Positions 37,134-48,174 are shown, counted from the first letter of the stretch. The stretch is 64,000 nt of DNA from Acinetobacter sp. XS-4 (GCF_023920705.1 NZ_CP094657.1:124001-188000), one strand, 5' to 3'. A program made the numbers and translations. The notes: generated by a model from the letters alone, not told the origin.

Positions 37134-37412
37134 ATGATGGGTTTTTTTAAAATCATGTTGCCGATTCTGTTGGTTGTCTTTTTATTAATGGGATTATGGG
37201 TCAGTCTTTTGCACTTTCCTTGGGAGTGGATGACCTACGTTGCAATAGGTTTGGAAGTATTCGTGGCAACGCTTATTTTGCCATTTGAATTTCAATCACA
37301 ACATATAACAGGCGTTAACAATTTTGGGTTTATTAACTTAAGTATCTGTTTAGCTTTACTATTAGGTTTAGGGCGGCTGTTAGTGTGGGCATGGATAAAA
37401 TTTTTTGTTTGA
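37134..37412 (+). CDS. small inner-membrane protein of unknown function
   Basis: A 92-aa protein with three hydrophobic segments (about residues 5-27, 33-50 and 65-90) and almost no soluble part. No family was recognised. An AAAGGAG ribosome site lies about 10 bases upstream of the double ATG, so it is probably translated. It sits alone between aceF and the manganese riboswitch. A link to the neighbouring exporter is not supported, since the riboswitch follows this gene rather than preceding it. Confidence 0.65.
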   Translation: MMGFFKIMLPILLVVFLLMGLWVSLLHFPWEWMTYVAIGLEVFVATLILPFEFQSQHITGVNNFGFINLSICLALLLGLGRLLVWAWIKFFV

Positions 37413-37450
37413 AAAATAGAACTGCTCGAATATAATGAGCACATACTTCA

Positions 37451-37572
37451 TTGGGGAGTAGCCGCTATTCATTTCTGAATGAATAGGTGATGATCAACAT
37501 AATTGTTCAACAGAACATGGTCATCATAGCTTAAACGTCTCATCGTTTCCGAGTTGGCAAGACCTTTGATTT
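37451..37572 (+). promoter_or_regulatory. yybP-ykoY manganese riboswitch
   Basis: The two conserved blocks of the yybP-ykoY aptamer are present: GGGGAGTAGC at 37453-37462 and GGCAAGACCTTT at 37556-37567. They are separated by hairpins (for example CTATTCATT..AATGAATAG at about 37465-37486, and GATGATCA..TGGTCATC). Known members of this class sense Mn2+ and control Mn exporters, which fits the UPF0016 gene just downstream. Confidence 0.9.
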
Positions 37573-37589
37573 ACCACTCTGCAGATATT

Positions 37590-37631
37590 TGGCTAGCAGG
37601 AGGGGTAGGTCATGGGCATTTATGCTAGCCA
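37590..37631 (+). promoter_or_regulatory. riboswitch expression platform: hairpin over ribosome site and start codon
   Basis: TGGCTAGC (37590-37597) is exactly complementary to GCTAGCCA (37624-37631). The loop holds the strong ribosome site AGGAGGGG and ATG at 37612. Such a stem would hide the start from ribosomes, so the riboswitch probably works on translation. The arrangement also supports 37612, rather than 37642, as the start. Confidence 0.6.
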
Positions 37632-38217
37632 GAGAAACGACATGCAAGAATTTCTGATTTCTACCTCGATTGTTGCCCTCGCTGAAATGGGCGATAAAAC
37701 TCAATTGTTGGCCCTTTTACTGTCTGCACGTTTCCGTAAGCCAATCCCTATTCTTATTGCGATTCTTTTAGCAACTTTAATTAACCATGGTATCTCTGCT
37801 GTGCTTGGGCAGTGGATTACGACCGTCTTGAGTCCCGAAATTTTAGTTTGGGTACTTGCTGGTGGTTTTATTGGTATGGCGTTCTGGATGCTTATTCCAG
37901 ATAAGCTAGATGATGAAACAGATAGCATTAACAGATGGCAAAAATTTGGTGTTTTTGGTGCAACCTTTATCCTGTTTTTCTTAGCAGAAATTGGTGACAA
38001 AACCCAGATTGCGACAGTGGCTTTAGCTGCACGTTACGATAGCATTTTTTGGGTGATGCTAGGTACAACCTTAGGTATGATGATTGCCAATGCACCAGCT
38101 GTATTTATTGGTAATAAGTTAGCTGAACGTTTATCTATTTCACTCATTCATAAAATTGGTGCTGCTATTTTCTTAATTGTAGGTGTCTCTACTTTAGTGC
38201 AGCATTATTTCTTCTAA
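37612..38217 (+). CDS. TMEM165/GDT1 (UPF0016) family manganese exporter
   Basis: A 201-aa inner-membrane cation transporter with the family's duplicated signature: EMGDKTQLLALLLSARFRKP in the first half and EIGDKTQIATVALAARYDS in the second. About six membrane helices are visible. UPF0016 proteins such as MneA/Mnx export Mn2+, and the yybP-ykoY riboswitch upstream strongly supports this. ATG at 37612 has AGGAGG 8 bases upstream; the ATG at 37642 (MQEFLIS), where the family similarity starts, has no ribosome site. Confidence 0.88.
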   Translation: MGIYASQRNDMQEFLISTSIVALAEMGDKTQLLALLLSARFRKPIPILIAILLATLINHGISAVLGQWITTVLSPEILVWVLAGGFIGMAFWMLIPDKLDDETDSINRWQKFGVFGATFILFFLAEIGDKTQIATVALAARYDSIFWVMLGTTLGMMIANAPAVFIGNKLAERLSISLIHKIGAAIFLIVGVSTLVQHYFF

Positions 38218-38233
38218 TGCATTTAAAGCTGCC

Positions 38234-38265
38234 AAAAAAACGCACTCAATTCGAGTGCGTTTTTT
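38234..38265. terminator. bidirectional terminator
   Basis: AAAAAAACGCACTC/GAGTGCGTTTTTT stem with a 5-base loop between the convergent exporter and TonB-receptor genes. Confidence 0.93.
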
Positions 38266-38275
38266 GTAGGTCATT

Positions 38276-40423
38276 TTAGTAGTTAAATTTCACTGTAAAG
38301 TTAATTTGGCGTGGATTACCGAGCGTCACCAAATTCTCATTCAGTGCACCTGCATAGTAATCTTTATCAAATAAATTACGAATCGCAAGTTGAGCGCCCC
38401 AATGTCCAGCGTCATAGCCAGCTTCAGTGTCAAAGACTGTATAGCCTGGAATGTGAACATCTAAACCATCGACAGTTTTATAGGTTTCACCACGGAATCC
38501 ACCGCCGACATACCAGCCAAGTTTTGATGCTGGGTCAAATTTATAACGTGCTGACAAGCTATAAGCATGCTCAGGAATATTATCGAGTGCTTTTCCTACA
38601 TTGCTTGAGTTTGCATCTTTACTAATTTCAGCATCAATGGTGTAGGTATATGCAGCCGTTAATTTTAAGCCTTCTAAAATTTCTGCGCTAAGCTCAGTTT
38701 CAATACCACGAGTTAACTGTTCACCACGTTGTACTTTATAGCCACTATTTACGGTATCAGTAACTAAAACATTTTGGCGTTTTAAATCATACCAAGCGAT
38801 AGCACCTTGAATCCGTTGATCAGGGCTTTGTAATTTCATTCCGACTTCAACCTGTTTTCCTTCTTCAGGTTTGAATGGATTGCTATTTACATCAGTACCA
38901 GTGTTAGGTGTAAATGAAGTGGCATAGCTGACATAAGGGGCAACAATGTCATTAAGGGTATACATGACAGAGATGCTACCCGTAAATGCATTGTCTGATT
39001 GTTTACTCGCACTACTTGTAACTAAGCTTGTGCTTTGGGTTTGTGCCCAGTCTTGGCGTCCTGACAAGCTTAAAAGCCATTGATCATTGAGTTGAATACG
39101 GTCACGAATATATAAACCTGCGTATTTTAAGCGGTTAATATCATGGTTGCTGACAGGGTTGGAACAGGTAACAGTTTGCCCATATACAGGAGCATATATG
39201 TTTAAATCACCTACATTACAACGGTTATTGGTGTAATCACTTTTTTCTTGGAAAGCATCTACACCTATATTGAAATCATGTTGCATACCATATAAATCAA
39301 ACTGTTTATTTAAACGGTTATCGATGGCAAAACTTAAGTTATCAATAATTTGGTGGCGGCTGTTATTTTTGCGGCTTATGGTGGTGTAGTTTTTATCTGC
39401 CCAAAAGTTACTACCTGTACGAGCAAAAACCGCTTTACCATCCATTTCGGTTTTTTGCACGGCAAAATTCTGGTTAAAGTTCCAGCCATTGTCAAAGGCA
39501 TGTTTAAACGTATAACCAGTGCGGTAAACATCTGCTTCATATTTACCAAAATTAGGGTCGCCAATATATAAGCTTCGGTCTATAGCACCGTTAGGATTGT
39601 CTTTTAAAGTGCCAATAACAGGTAAACCTTGCTGACGAATATATTCGCGGTGCTGATAACTTGCGATTACGGAGAGGTCAGTGTTATCACCTAAGTCAAA
39701 ATTGTAAGAAGGCGAAATATAGTAATTTTTAAAATACACATAATCTGTGGGGTCATCTTGGTCAGAGATACGACCATTTAAACGGAAAGCACCTTTTTCA
39801 CTATTATTAGGACTATAGTTTAAATCGAATGTCCCTTCTTTAAGGCTGTAACTGCCATAAGTCATACTAGCGCGTGCAAAGCTTTCTGCTTCAGGTCGTT
39901 TAGTCACTAAGTTGACCATGCCGCCTGGTGCAACCAACCCGAAATTAATAGAAGCAGGGCCTTTTAAAACTTGGACCTGATCCATGCCTGATAGTTCAGT
40001 GGCAACGTAAGTATTTTGTCCAACTCTTAAACCATCTACATAAACTGAATCTGAAGATGTCTGCCCTCGAATAACAAAATCATCCCAACCACGACGACCA
40101 AGTTTTCCAGCTTCAACACCTGCAACGCCTTCAAGTGCCTCTGCAAGGGTCTTTGCTTGTTTCTGGTCGAGCTGTTCACGTGTCACCACTGAAACCGATT
40201 GAGCAGTCTTAAATAAGGGTGCATCTGATTTTAAGGCAGAGGTTGCTTTTGTTGCGACATAGGGAGAGGTGGGTTCTTTTTGCGCCTGAATAGAAATTGT
40301 GGGTAGCACACTGGTTGAATTTTGTTGTTCTGCTGCTTCATCAGCATGACTTGCTGTCATCGAACTAAAAATAGCAACTGCTAACAATGTTTTGGAACTT
40401 GAAAAATAAGGGGCTTGGTTCAT
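38276..40423 (-). CDS. TonB-dependent siderophore receptor, FhuA/FoxA-like
   Basis: A ~715-aa outer-membrane receptor. The signal peptide ends near TASHA, followed by a TonB-box-like start (TSVLPTISIQA). The plug has DAPLFKTAQSVSVVTREQL, GWDDFVIRGQ, SVYVDGLRVGQNTYVATEL and LKGPASINFGLVAPGGMVNL; the barrel ends QINFTVKFNY. The GLVAPGG variant of the plug motif is typical of the ferrichrome/ferrioxamine receptor branch, so a hydroxamate is the likely ligand (inference). ATG at 40423 is used; the TTG at 40450 is not. A Fur box lies about 30-50 bases upstream. Confidence 0.86.
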   Translation of the reverse strand: MNQAPYFSSSKTLLAVAIFSSMTASHADEAAEQQNSTSVLPTISIQAQKEPTSPYVATKATSALKSDAPLFKTAQSVSVVTREQLDQKQAKTLAEALEGVAGVEAGKLGRRGWDDFVIRGQTSSDSVYVDGLRVGQNTYVATELSGMDQVQVLKGPASINFGLVAPGGMVNLVTKRPEAESFARASMTYGSYSLKEGTFDLNYSPNNSEKGAFRLNGRISDQDDPTDYVYFKNYYISPSYNFDLGDNTDLSVIASYQHREYIRQQGLPVIGTLKDNPNGAIDRSLYIGDPNFGKYEADVYRTGYTFKHAFDNGWNFNQNFAVQKTEMDGKAVFARTGSNFWADKNYTTISRKNNSRHQIIDNLSFAIDNRLNKQFDLYGMQHDFNIGVDAFQEKSDYTNNRCNVGDLNIYAPVYGQTVTCSNPVSNHDINRLKYAGLYIRDRIQLNDQWLLSLSGRQDWAQTQSTSLVTSSASKQSDNAFTGSISVMYTLNDIVAPYVSYATSFTPNTGTDVNSNPFKPEEGKQVEVGMKLQSPDQRIQGAIAWYDLKRQNVLVTDTVNSGYKVQRGEQLTRGIETELSAEILEGLKLTAAYTYTIDAEISKDANSSNVGKALDNIPEHAYSLSARYKFDPASKLGWYVGGGFRGETYKTVDGLDVHIPGYTVFDTEAGYDAGHWGAQLAIRNLFDKDYYAGALNENLVTLGNPRQINFTVKFNY

Positions 40424-40453
40424 GGGAGGCCTAGGCAGCGCAAAAGACAAAAC

Positions 40454-40472
40454 TGATAATGAGAATTATTTT
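40454..40472 (-). promoter_or_regulatory. Fur box upstream of FhuA-like receptor
   Basis: GATAATGAGAATTATTTTA on the plus strand matches most positions of the 19-bp Fur consensus and lies about 30 bases before the receptor start, so iron repression is expected. Confidence 0.75.
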
Positions 40473-40651
40473 AATTTATTGTGTATTAACTTTAAATAAC
40501 ATTATGATTCATTTATAAAATAAGAAAAGCAAAAGCTATTTTAAAATATTATGAGAAAAATAAAGCAATTCGTTGCAAGAGTTATCGAATCCCTTTATTT
40601 TAGTATGGATATAAAAATATCTAATATTTAAAGTTTTTTTGGGGGAATTGT

Positions 40652-41449
40652 ATGGGGTTTGAAAAAACAACATCGCAGATATTATTTGATAATGGCATTC
40701 ATAAATGTATTAGTTTTACCAGTTTGGTCAAAGGGGAAGGTATCCAAGCCAATCAATTTTTAATTATTGATCATGAGCGCGCTGCTGTAATCGATCCGGG
40801 TGGCGATTTGACCTATGTTCCGTTGACCATGGAATTAAACAAATATACACGTTTGAAAAATCTCGACTATGTGATGGCCTCACATCAGGATCCGGACATT
40901 ATTACCTCGATGCCACGCTGGTTAGTTTATACCGATGCTAAAGTCGTGGCGTCAAAATTATGGGCACGATTTTTACCTCACTTAAACTCGTCTTTTATGA
41001 GTGAGCGCATGAAAGGGAATTGGGAAGATCGCCTAATTGAACTACCTGATCAGGGTCAAGTGATTCAATTGGGGGAATCAAAGCTTGTGGTAGTTCCTGC
41101 TCATTTTCTACATTCAGTCGGTAATTTTCAGTTTTATGACCCCGTTGCCAAAATTTTATTTTCTGGTGATATGGGTGCTTCGATTGTTGAGGATGCTAAT
41201 CAACCTTTAACAGATTTTGATACGCATGTTCTGAAAATGAAAGCTTTTCACCAACGCTATATGTGTTCCAATAAAGTCATCCGTTTATGGGTAAACATGG
41301 TTCGCCAAATGGATATTGAAATGATTGTTCCACAGCATGGCAGTCCATTTATGGGTAAAGAAATGATTAATCAGTTTTTGGACTGGATTGAGGTTTTACC
41401 TTGCGGCATCGACTTGATGACAGAACAAATTTTTAGTTGTCCTGCCTAA
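40652..41449 (+). CDS. metallo-beta-lactamase-fold (ODP-type) protein
   Basis: A 265-aa protein with the metallo-beta-lactamase fold of the oxygen-binding diiron (ODP) branch. Metal-ligand motifs are MASHQDPDIITSMPRW, VVPAHFLHSVGNFQFYDP, ILFSGDMGASI and IVPQHGSPFM. ODP proteins bind a di-iron centre and are often O2/NO reductases or sensors, but this one has no flavodoxin, rubredoxin or signalling domain attached. It starts at ATG 40652 after TTGGGGGAATTGT. Function unknown beyond the fold. Confidence 0.78.
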   Translation: MGFEKTTSQILFDNGIHKCISFTSLVKGEGIQANQFLIIDHERAAVIDPGGDLTYVPLTMELNKYTRLKNLDYVMASHQDPDIITSMPRWLVYTDAKVVASKLWARFLPHLNSSFMSERMKGNWEDRLIELPDQGQVIQLGESKLVVVPAHFLHSVGNFQFYDPVAKILFSGDMGASIVEDANQPLTDFDTHVLKMKAFHQRYMCSNKVIRLWVNMVRQMDIEMIVPQHGSPFMGKEMINQFLDWIEVLPCGIDLMTEQIFSCPA

Positions 41450-41466
41450 ATATGATGTCTAATGAT

Positions 41467-41498
41467 CAACCCAGATAAAATTCTGGGTTGCAAAAAAC
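41467..41498 (+). other. hairpin after the MBL-fold gene
   Basis: CAACCCAGA/TCTGGGTTG, a perfect 9-bp stem with a 6-base loop, followed by CAAAAAA rather than T's on the plus strand. It is probably an mRNA 3' structure; as a rho-independent terminator it lacks the U-tract. Confidence 0.5.
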
Positions 41499-41617
41499 AT
41501 GGGTTAAAAAATAAGGTTAAAACTATAATAAGTGGGAATTATTTAGAGCAGCTCTACATCTATTGCTGAAAAAGGCAAAGATAATATGAAAATTGCATTG
41601 AAATTTGTTTATAATAG

Positions 41618-43111
<1,494 letters not shown>

Positions 43112-43135
43112 AATTTGGTAACCAAAACAATGAAG

Positions 43136-43163
43136 AAAGCCGTCATTACACTGACGGCTTTTT
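43136..43163 (+). terminator. terminator after guaB
   Basis: AAAGCCGTCA-ttaca-CTGACGGCTTTTTG stem, 24 bases after guaB. Confidence 0.88.
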
Positions 43164-43260
43164 GTTTTTGGTGTAAAGTAAAACTGAAGAAAAGAAATAT
43201 GGCGGAATTGCCATATATGAAGTGAGCCACCGCTGAAGTGGCGTAAGAATGAGATAAGCT

Positions 43261-44598
43261 ATGAGTTATTTTGGAACGGATGGTATTCGTGGAAAATTTG
43301 GGCAAATGCCTATTACTCCAGAGTTTGCTTTAAAACTCGGTTTTGCTGCAGGGAAGGTATTAAAACGAACGAGTCCAAAAAATAAACCGCTCGTTGTATT
43401 AGGAAAAGACACACGTTTATCTGGTTATATTTTAGAATCTGCTTTGCAGGCAGGCTTAAACGCTGCTGGCGTATATGTTCATTTACTTGGCCCACTACCA
43501 ACACCAGCAATTGCACATCTGACTCGTGCTTTGCATGCACATGCAGGTATTGTTATTTCTGCATCACATAATCCATATTATGATAATGGGATTAAATTCT
43601 TCTCAAGTGAAGGCAAAAAGTTACCAGATTCATTACAAGAAGAAATTAACCTTGAATTAGAAAAAGATTTATTTATTGAGGACACTGCAAACTTAGGTAA
43701 AAGTGTTCGTGTAAATGATGCAAATGGTCGTTATATCGAATTTTGTAAATCTACATTCCCTTACCACTTTGATTTAAATAATTTAAAGATTGTGTTGGAC
43801 TGTGCTCATGGCGCGGCATATAGCGTTGGGCCTTCAGTTTTCCGTGAGCTAGGGGCAAAAGTTATTGCTTTATATAATGAACCAGATGGCTTAAATATTA
43901 ATGAGAGCTGTGGTTCAACTCATCCTGAACACTTACAAAAAGCAGTGGTTGAGCACGAAGCAGATTTAGGTATTGCCTTTGATGGCGATGCTGACCGTGT
44001 TGTGATGGTTGATAAGTTTGGTAACTTAATTGATGGTGACCATATCTTATATATTTTGGCGACTCAGGCGCAAAATAAGCCAGCGGGTATTGTTGGTACT
44101 GTCATGAGTAATATGGCACTTGAAGTTGCATTTGAAAAAGCAAATGTTAATTTTGTTCGTGCAAAAGTCGGTGACCGTTATGTATTACAGGCTTTAGAAG
44201 AAAATGGTTGGGTGATAGGTGGCGAGCCTTCTGGTCATATTTTAACTTTAGATAAGAGTACGACTGGTGATGCGATTATTGCAGCACTTCAAGTTCTAAC
44301 GGTGATGGTTGAGCAAAATAAGGCTCTTCATGAATTAGTTCAAGACTTTAAATTATTCCCGCAAGTTCTTTTAAATGTACGTTTAGAACAAATGCTTGAT
44401 CCGTATTCTATTCCAGCATTGGTAACTGAATTTGATAAAGCAGAAGCACAGCTCAAAGGTCGTGGACGTATCTTGATTCGTAAGTCAGGAACAGAGCCTG
44501 TAATTCGTGTCATGGTTGAAGGTGACAATGAGCAAGAAGTGAATGCTTTAGCTCAGCATTTAGCAGATTCAGTTCGTTCACAAGCACAAGTCGCATAA
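43261..44598 (+). CDS. glmM: phosphoglucosamine mutase
   Basis: GlmM converts glucosamine-6-P to glucosamine-1-P for UDP-GlcNAc. The 445-aa protein begins [20 protein letters not shown], has the phosphoserine loop [17 protein letters not shown], the Mg loop [13 protein letters not shown], the sugar-binding GGEPSGHI, and the phosphate-binding [15 protein letters not shown]. It is probably the first gene of a glmM-pdxH-recJ run: 10 bases to pdxH, then pdxH and recJ adjoin. Confidence 0.97.
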   Translation: MSYFGTDGIRGKFGQMPITPEFALKLGFAAGKVLKRTSPKNKPLVVLGKDTRLSGYILESALQAGLNAAGVYVHLLGPLPTPAIAHLTRALHAHAGIVISASHNPYYDNGIKFFSSEGKKLPDSLQEEINLELEKDLFIEDTANLGKSVRVNDANGRYIEFCKSTFPYHFDLNNLKIVLDCAHGAAYSVGPSVFRELGAKVIALYNEPDGLNINESCGSTHPEHLQKAVVEHEADLGIAFDGDADRVVMVDKFGNLIDGDHILYILATQAQNKPAGIVGTVMSNMALEVAFEKANVNFVRAKVGDRYVLQALEENGWVIGGEPSGHILTLDKSTTGDAIIAALQVLTVMVEQNKALHELVQDFKLFPQVLLNVRLEQMLDPYSIPALVTEFDKAEAQLKGRGRILIRKSGTEPVIRVMVEGDNEQEVNALAQHLADSVRSQAQVA

Positions 44599-44608
44599 GG
44601 TGCATGGC

Positions 44609-45265
44609 ATGAGTGATGTCATCAAAGATTTAAGTGAATTACGCTTGAGCTATGAACAAGGCGAGTTGTATGAGGGGCAGGTTGATTCTAACCCTCATCA
44701 GCAGTTTCTTGGTTGGTTTAACCATGCTCTAGCAGCCAATTTGCATGAACCCTATGCAATGTCATTAGCAACAGCGGGTGCGAATGGTAGACCTCATGTT
44801 CGAACAGTTTTGTTACGTGGGGCCATAGAAGCTGGTTATGATTTTTATACTAACTATGACAGTCAGAAAGGTATTGATTTGGCAGAAAATCCTTATGCCG
44901 AATTATTATTTTACTGGCCAAGTCTAGAGCGTCAGGTAAGAGTTGGTGGTCATGTCGTCAAAATTCCTGAACAGGAATCTACAGATTACTACCTTAAGCG
45001 ACCACGTGATAGCCAGATTGCAGCGCATATTAGCACTCCGCAAAGTGGTAAAATTGAAAGCCGAGAGCTGTTGCAGCAACGTTTTCAAGACTTACAGCAG
45101 CAAGTCGAAAGTCGTGACGTGCTTGATAAGCCAGAGTTCTGGGGTGGTTATCGTCTGCAACCAGATTATTATGAATTCTGGCAAGGACGACCAAATCGTT
45201 TACATGACCGCTTGAGTTATGAAAAAATCGACGGTCAATGGACGCTGCACCGACTGATGCCTTAA
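44609..45265 (+). CDS. pdxH: pyridoxamine 5'-phosphate oxidase
   Basis: PdxH uses FMN and O2 to make pyridoxal 5'-phosphate. The 218-aa protein has MSLATAGANGRPHVRTVLLRG (FMN/substrate binding), DFYTNYDSQKGIDLAENP, the AELLFYWPSLERQVRVGG strand, and the C-terminal FWQGRPNRLHDR...LHRLMP that defines the true PdxH family. A GTG at 44600 is also in frame, but MSDVIKD at 44609 is more typical. recJ starts at the next base after the stop. Confidence 0.95.
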   Translation: MSDVIKDLSELRLSYEQGELYEGQVDSNPHQQFLGWFNHALAANLHEPYAMSLATAGANGRPHVRTVLLRGAIEAGYDFYTNYDSQKGIDLAENPYAELLFYWPSLERQVRVGGHVVKIPEQESTDYYLKRPRDSQIAAHISTPQSGKIESRELLQQRFQDLQQQVESRDVLDKPEFWGGYRLQPDYYEFWQGRPNRLHDRLSYEKIDGQWTLHRLMP

Positions 45266-46966
45266 ATGACAAAAATACAAATCAAACAAAGACCTTTATT
45301 GACACGCCCTGAACAGTTTCAGGGCGTGCCTCCGTTTATTGCCGAGATTTTGGCAAGGCGTGGAGTACAATCTGAGCAGGAATTAGAATTAAAGCTTAAG
45401 AATTTACTTGCTCCTCAGCTCAAAGGATTAGAAATCGCTGTGGCATTAATAGATCAAGCTATTGATACACAGAAAAAGATTATTATTGTTGGTGACTATG
45501 ATGCAGACGGTGCAACCAGCACAGCGTTAATGGTATTGGTGCTTCGTGATATGGGAGCACAAGTCGACTATTTAGTTCCAGACCGATTTAAATACGGTTA
45601 TGGGCTTACGCCTGCAATTGCAGAGCTTGCACATCAAACTTATCAGCCCGATTTATTAATTACAGTCGATAATGGAATTTCCAGCCATGCTGGGGTTGAT
45701 ACAGCCCATGCATTGGGCATGCAAGTTATTATTACCGATCATCATTTAACAACTAAAGAAACACCTCCGGCAGAAGCGGTGGTTAACCCAAATCAGTTAG
45801 GTTGTGATTTTCCAAGTAAAGCGCTTGCTGGTGTTGGTGTTGCATTTTATGTGCTGGCCAATTTGGCTAGTTTACGTAACAAGCAAGGCAAAAGTACGAG
45901 TAAAGTCACTCAATATCTAGATTTAGTCGCTTTGGGAACTTATGCGGATGTTGCTGTATTAGATTATAACAACCGCATTTTAGTGGATGCAGGCGTGAAG
46001 CGCATTCAGCAACATCAATGTCGAGTTGGGATATTGGCGTTGTTAGATATTGCTGGCAGAGAGGCGTCGTCTTTGCGTGCACAAGATCTAGGTTTTGTTT
46101 TAGGTCCGCGTATTAATGCTGCTGGGCGTATGGAGAGCATGCGAATCGGTATCGAGTGTTTATTAGCAGATTCTATGGAAACAGCTTACCCGATTGCTCA
46201 ACAATTAAATCAGTTAAATATAGAGCGGCGACAAATCGAAGGGGAGATGAAGCAACAAGCTTTATCTGCTTTAGATAGCTTGCAACTCTCAAAAGAAGAT
46301 ATCCCACAAGCTCTTGTACTCTTTGAAGAGAGTTGGCATCAAGGCGTGATTGGGATTGTGGCAGGGCGTTTAAAAGAACAGTTCCATCGACCAACAATAG
46401 TTTTTGCACCAGATGAAGATGGTATTCATATTAAAGGGTCTGCGCGTTCAATTGATGGTGTGCACATTCGAGATATGATTGAACAAGTTGCTGAACAACA
46501 TCCGGAATTGGTGAGCCATTTTGGTGGACATGCGGCGGCAGCAGGTTTAACGATACGTAAAGAAAATTTTGATGCTTTTAAAACAGTGTTTACTGCCTGT
46601 GTTGCAGCTATGGACGACTCTCTGTTTCAGGCTACGTTATGGACAGATGGAGAATTACCAGCTTCGGCTTTGCAACTAGATACCTTGGACTGGATAGAGC
46701 AGCTTGGACCATGGGGGCAAAAATTCCCTTTTCCTCAGTTTGAAGGACATTTCAAAGTTGTTGATTATCGTTGGCTTAAAGAAACGCATCTAAAACTTAG
46801 ATTGGCCCTTGATCAATATACTTTTGATGCAATTGCTTTTAATGCCGCTGGACGATTTGAATTTAATCCTATGCGAGATGAAGTTCATTTGCTCTATGAG
46901 ATTGATCGTAATGTATTTAAGGGCAATGTAAATTTACAATTGCGTATTGTGCATTTAAACCAATAA
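45266..46966 (+). CDS. recJ: single-stranded-DNA-specific exonuclease RecJ
   Basis: RecJ degrades single-stranded DNA 5' to 3' in recombination and mismatch repair. The 566-aa protein carries the DHH-family motifs in order: VGDYDADGATSTALMV, VDNGISSHAG, ITDHHLT, the DLVALGTYADVA motif, and the DHHA1 SHFGGHAAAAGLTI near residue 415, followed by the OB-like RecJ C-terminal domain. It directly abuts pdxH with no spacer, indicating coupled translation. A terminator follows. Confidence 0.96.
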   Translation: MTKIQIKQRPLLTRPEQFQGVPPFIAEILARRGVQSEQELELKLKNLLAPQLKGLEIAVALIDQAIDTQKKIIIVGDYDADGATSTALMVLVLRDMGAQVDYLVPDRFKYGYGLTPAIAELAHQTYQPDLLITVDNGISSHAGVDTAHALGMQVIITDHHLTTKETPPAEAVVNPNQLGCDFPSKALAGVGVAFYVLANLASLRNKQGKSTSKVTQYLDLVALGTYADVAVLDYNNRILVDAGVKRIQQHQCRVGILALLDIAGREASSLRAQDLGFVLGPRINAAGRMESMRIGIECLLADSMETAYPIAQQLNQLNIERRQIEGEMKQQALSALDSLQLSKEDIPQALVLFEESWHQGVIGIVAGRLKEQFHRPTIVFAPDEDGIHIKGSARSIDGVHIRDMIEQVAEQHPELVSHFGGHAAAAGLTIRKENFDAFKTVFTACVAAMDDSLFQATLWTDGELPASALQLDTLDWIEQLGPWGQKFPFPQFEGHFKVVDYRWLKETHLKLRLALDQYTFDAIAFNAAGRFEFNPMRDEVHLLYEIDRNVFKGNVNLQLRIVHLNQ

Positions 46967-46997
46967 AAAAAATCCGCTCAAATGAGCGGATTTTTTT
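46966..46997. terminator. bidirectional terminator
   Basis: AAAAAATCCGCTCA-AA-TGAGCGGATTTTTTT between convergent recJ and the porin gene. Confidence 0.93.
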
Positions 46998-47015
46998 AGA
47001 AACTTTTAGACTAGA

Positions 47016-47783
47016 TTAGAAACGGTAGCCTGCACGAACACCATAAGTGTTGTCGTTGTCACCGAAACCAATACGACCTTCAAGACTTACTTGTTGATTT
47101 AAGAATTTTTTAGCATTAATACCAAATTCATCTTTATCAGTTAAGTCATTGTTGTAGTAATCCACACCAAGACTTAAAGTTTTATCGATGTAGTAGTCAC
47201 CACGAACTTTATATTCGTCTAGGTCACCAAACGCACCGAACGCTTCAAGGTTTACGTCATGTTGACCTACTTGAGTTACGTATTTAGCACGAACTGTTGG
47301 ATCAGCGCCGTCTTTACCGTCTTTTTCGTCGTAACCTTTAACACCTAGAGCAAGTAATAAACCTGGAGCTGGTAAATAACCTACTTCAGCTGCATAAGTA
47401 GTTACTTTGCTATCAATATTGGTGTTATCAATTTCACGCTCATTACGGCCTACATCACCGCTAAGGTAGAAATCAGAGTTAGGAACATAGTATTCAACAC
47501 CTACGCCATACTGAGTATCTTTAGTGCCGCTGTTATCGCCATAGTTGATAAGTGCGTTAACATTACTTGCACGGCTTAAGAAAGCTGCTTCAGCAAGTGG
47601 AGCGTTACGAGTTTGAACAGGATTAAAGTAATAAGTCCCGTCAACACCGAATTTACTTACGCTGCTTCCGTTGTCTGGATCAAGATAATTGTAAGAACCA
47701 CCAACTTCAGCTTGGTAAGCGTTTGCTGCGCCACTTACTGCAAGAGCAGATAAAAGAGCTGATGCAATTGCTAGTTTTTTCAT
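47016..47783 (-). CDS. Omp33-36-like putative porin
   Basis: A 255-aa outer-membrane barrel with a signal peptide (MKKLAIASALLSALAVSGAANA). The mature start YQAEVGGSYNYLDPD and the GTYYFNPVQTRNAPLAEAAFLSRA... segment, split by acidic loops and closing in GVRAGYRF, resemble the Acinetobacter Omp33-36 porin family. It is probably a paralogue rather than Omp33-36 itself. It is monocistronic, has AGGGGAGAG just before ATG, and is likely highly expressed judging from that strong ribosome site and the regular codon use. Confidence 0.8.
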   Translation of the reverse strand: MKKLAIASALLSALAVSGAANAYQAEVGGSYNYLDPDNGSSVSKFGVDGTYYFNPVQTRNAPLAEAAFLSRASNVNALINYGDNSGTKDTQYGVGVEYYVPNSDFYLSGDVGRNEREIDNTNIDSKVTTYAAEVGYLPAPGLLLALGVKGYDEKDGKDGADPTVRAKYVTQVGQHDVNLEAFGAFGDLDEYKVRGDYYIDKTLSLGVDYYNNDLTDKDEFGINAKKFLNQQVSLEGRIGFGDNDNTYGVRAGYRF

Positions 47784-48174
47784 GGAATCTCTCCCCTCTA
47801 AAAAGCGATTTATAAATGTTTTGTTACAAGTTTTAGTCTAGAGGAAAATGAGTTAGCGTCAATCTTGCACAAGTAACCATACTGTAACTATGTGATTTTT
47901 TTGTAAATATGTTTAACTTAAATATTTGATTTTAAAATATAAAAATAGAATGTTTTATTTTATTAAAATTGAGGAGATTTTGTGTAGATCATAAAAAATG
48001 CTGTAAAAGTACCCAATTTTGTATGAGGATGTTACTGGTTAAACTTAAAATGAACTGAAGAAAATTTAGAAATTAGAGGAGTGAAATATAATGAGAAATA
48101 CAAAGCAGGTTCGAAGATAACCACAGCTATGCTAAAATAATTGACTGTTTATCTGCTCTTATGGGAACACTCGC
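47784..48174. other. 391-bp AT-rich gap between porin and prfB
   Basis: It must hold the promoters of both divergent genes. A nine-codon frame at 48091-48120 (MRNTKQVRR) is preceded by AGAGGAG; it is too short to judge and could be a leader peptide or chance. No clear hairpin or RNA gene was seen. Confidence 0.5.

Noticed and set aside
48091..48120. Nine-codon frame MRNTKQVRR with AGAGGAG upstream, before prfB
   Set aside because: Too short to separate from chance and no link to prfB control is known; noted in the intergenic entry only.
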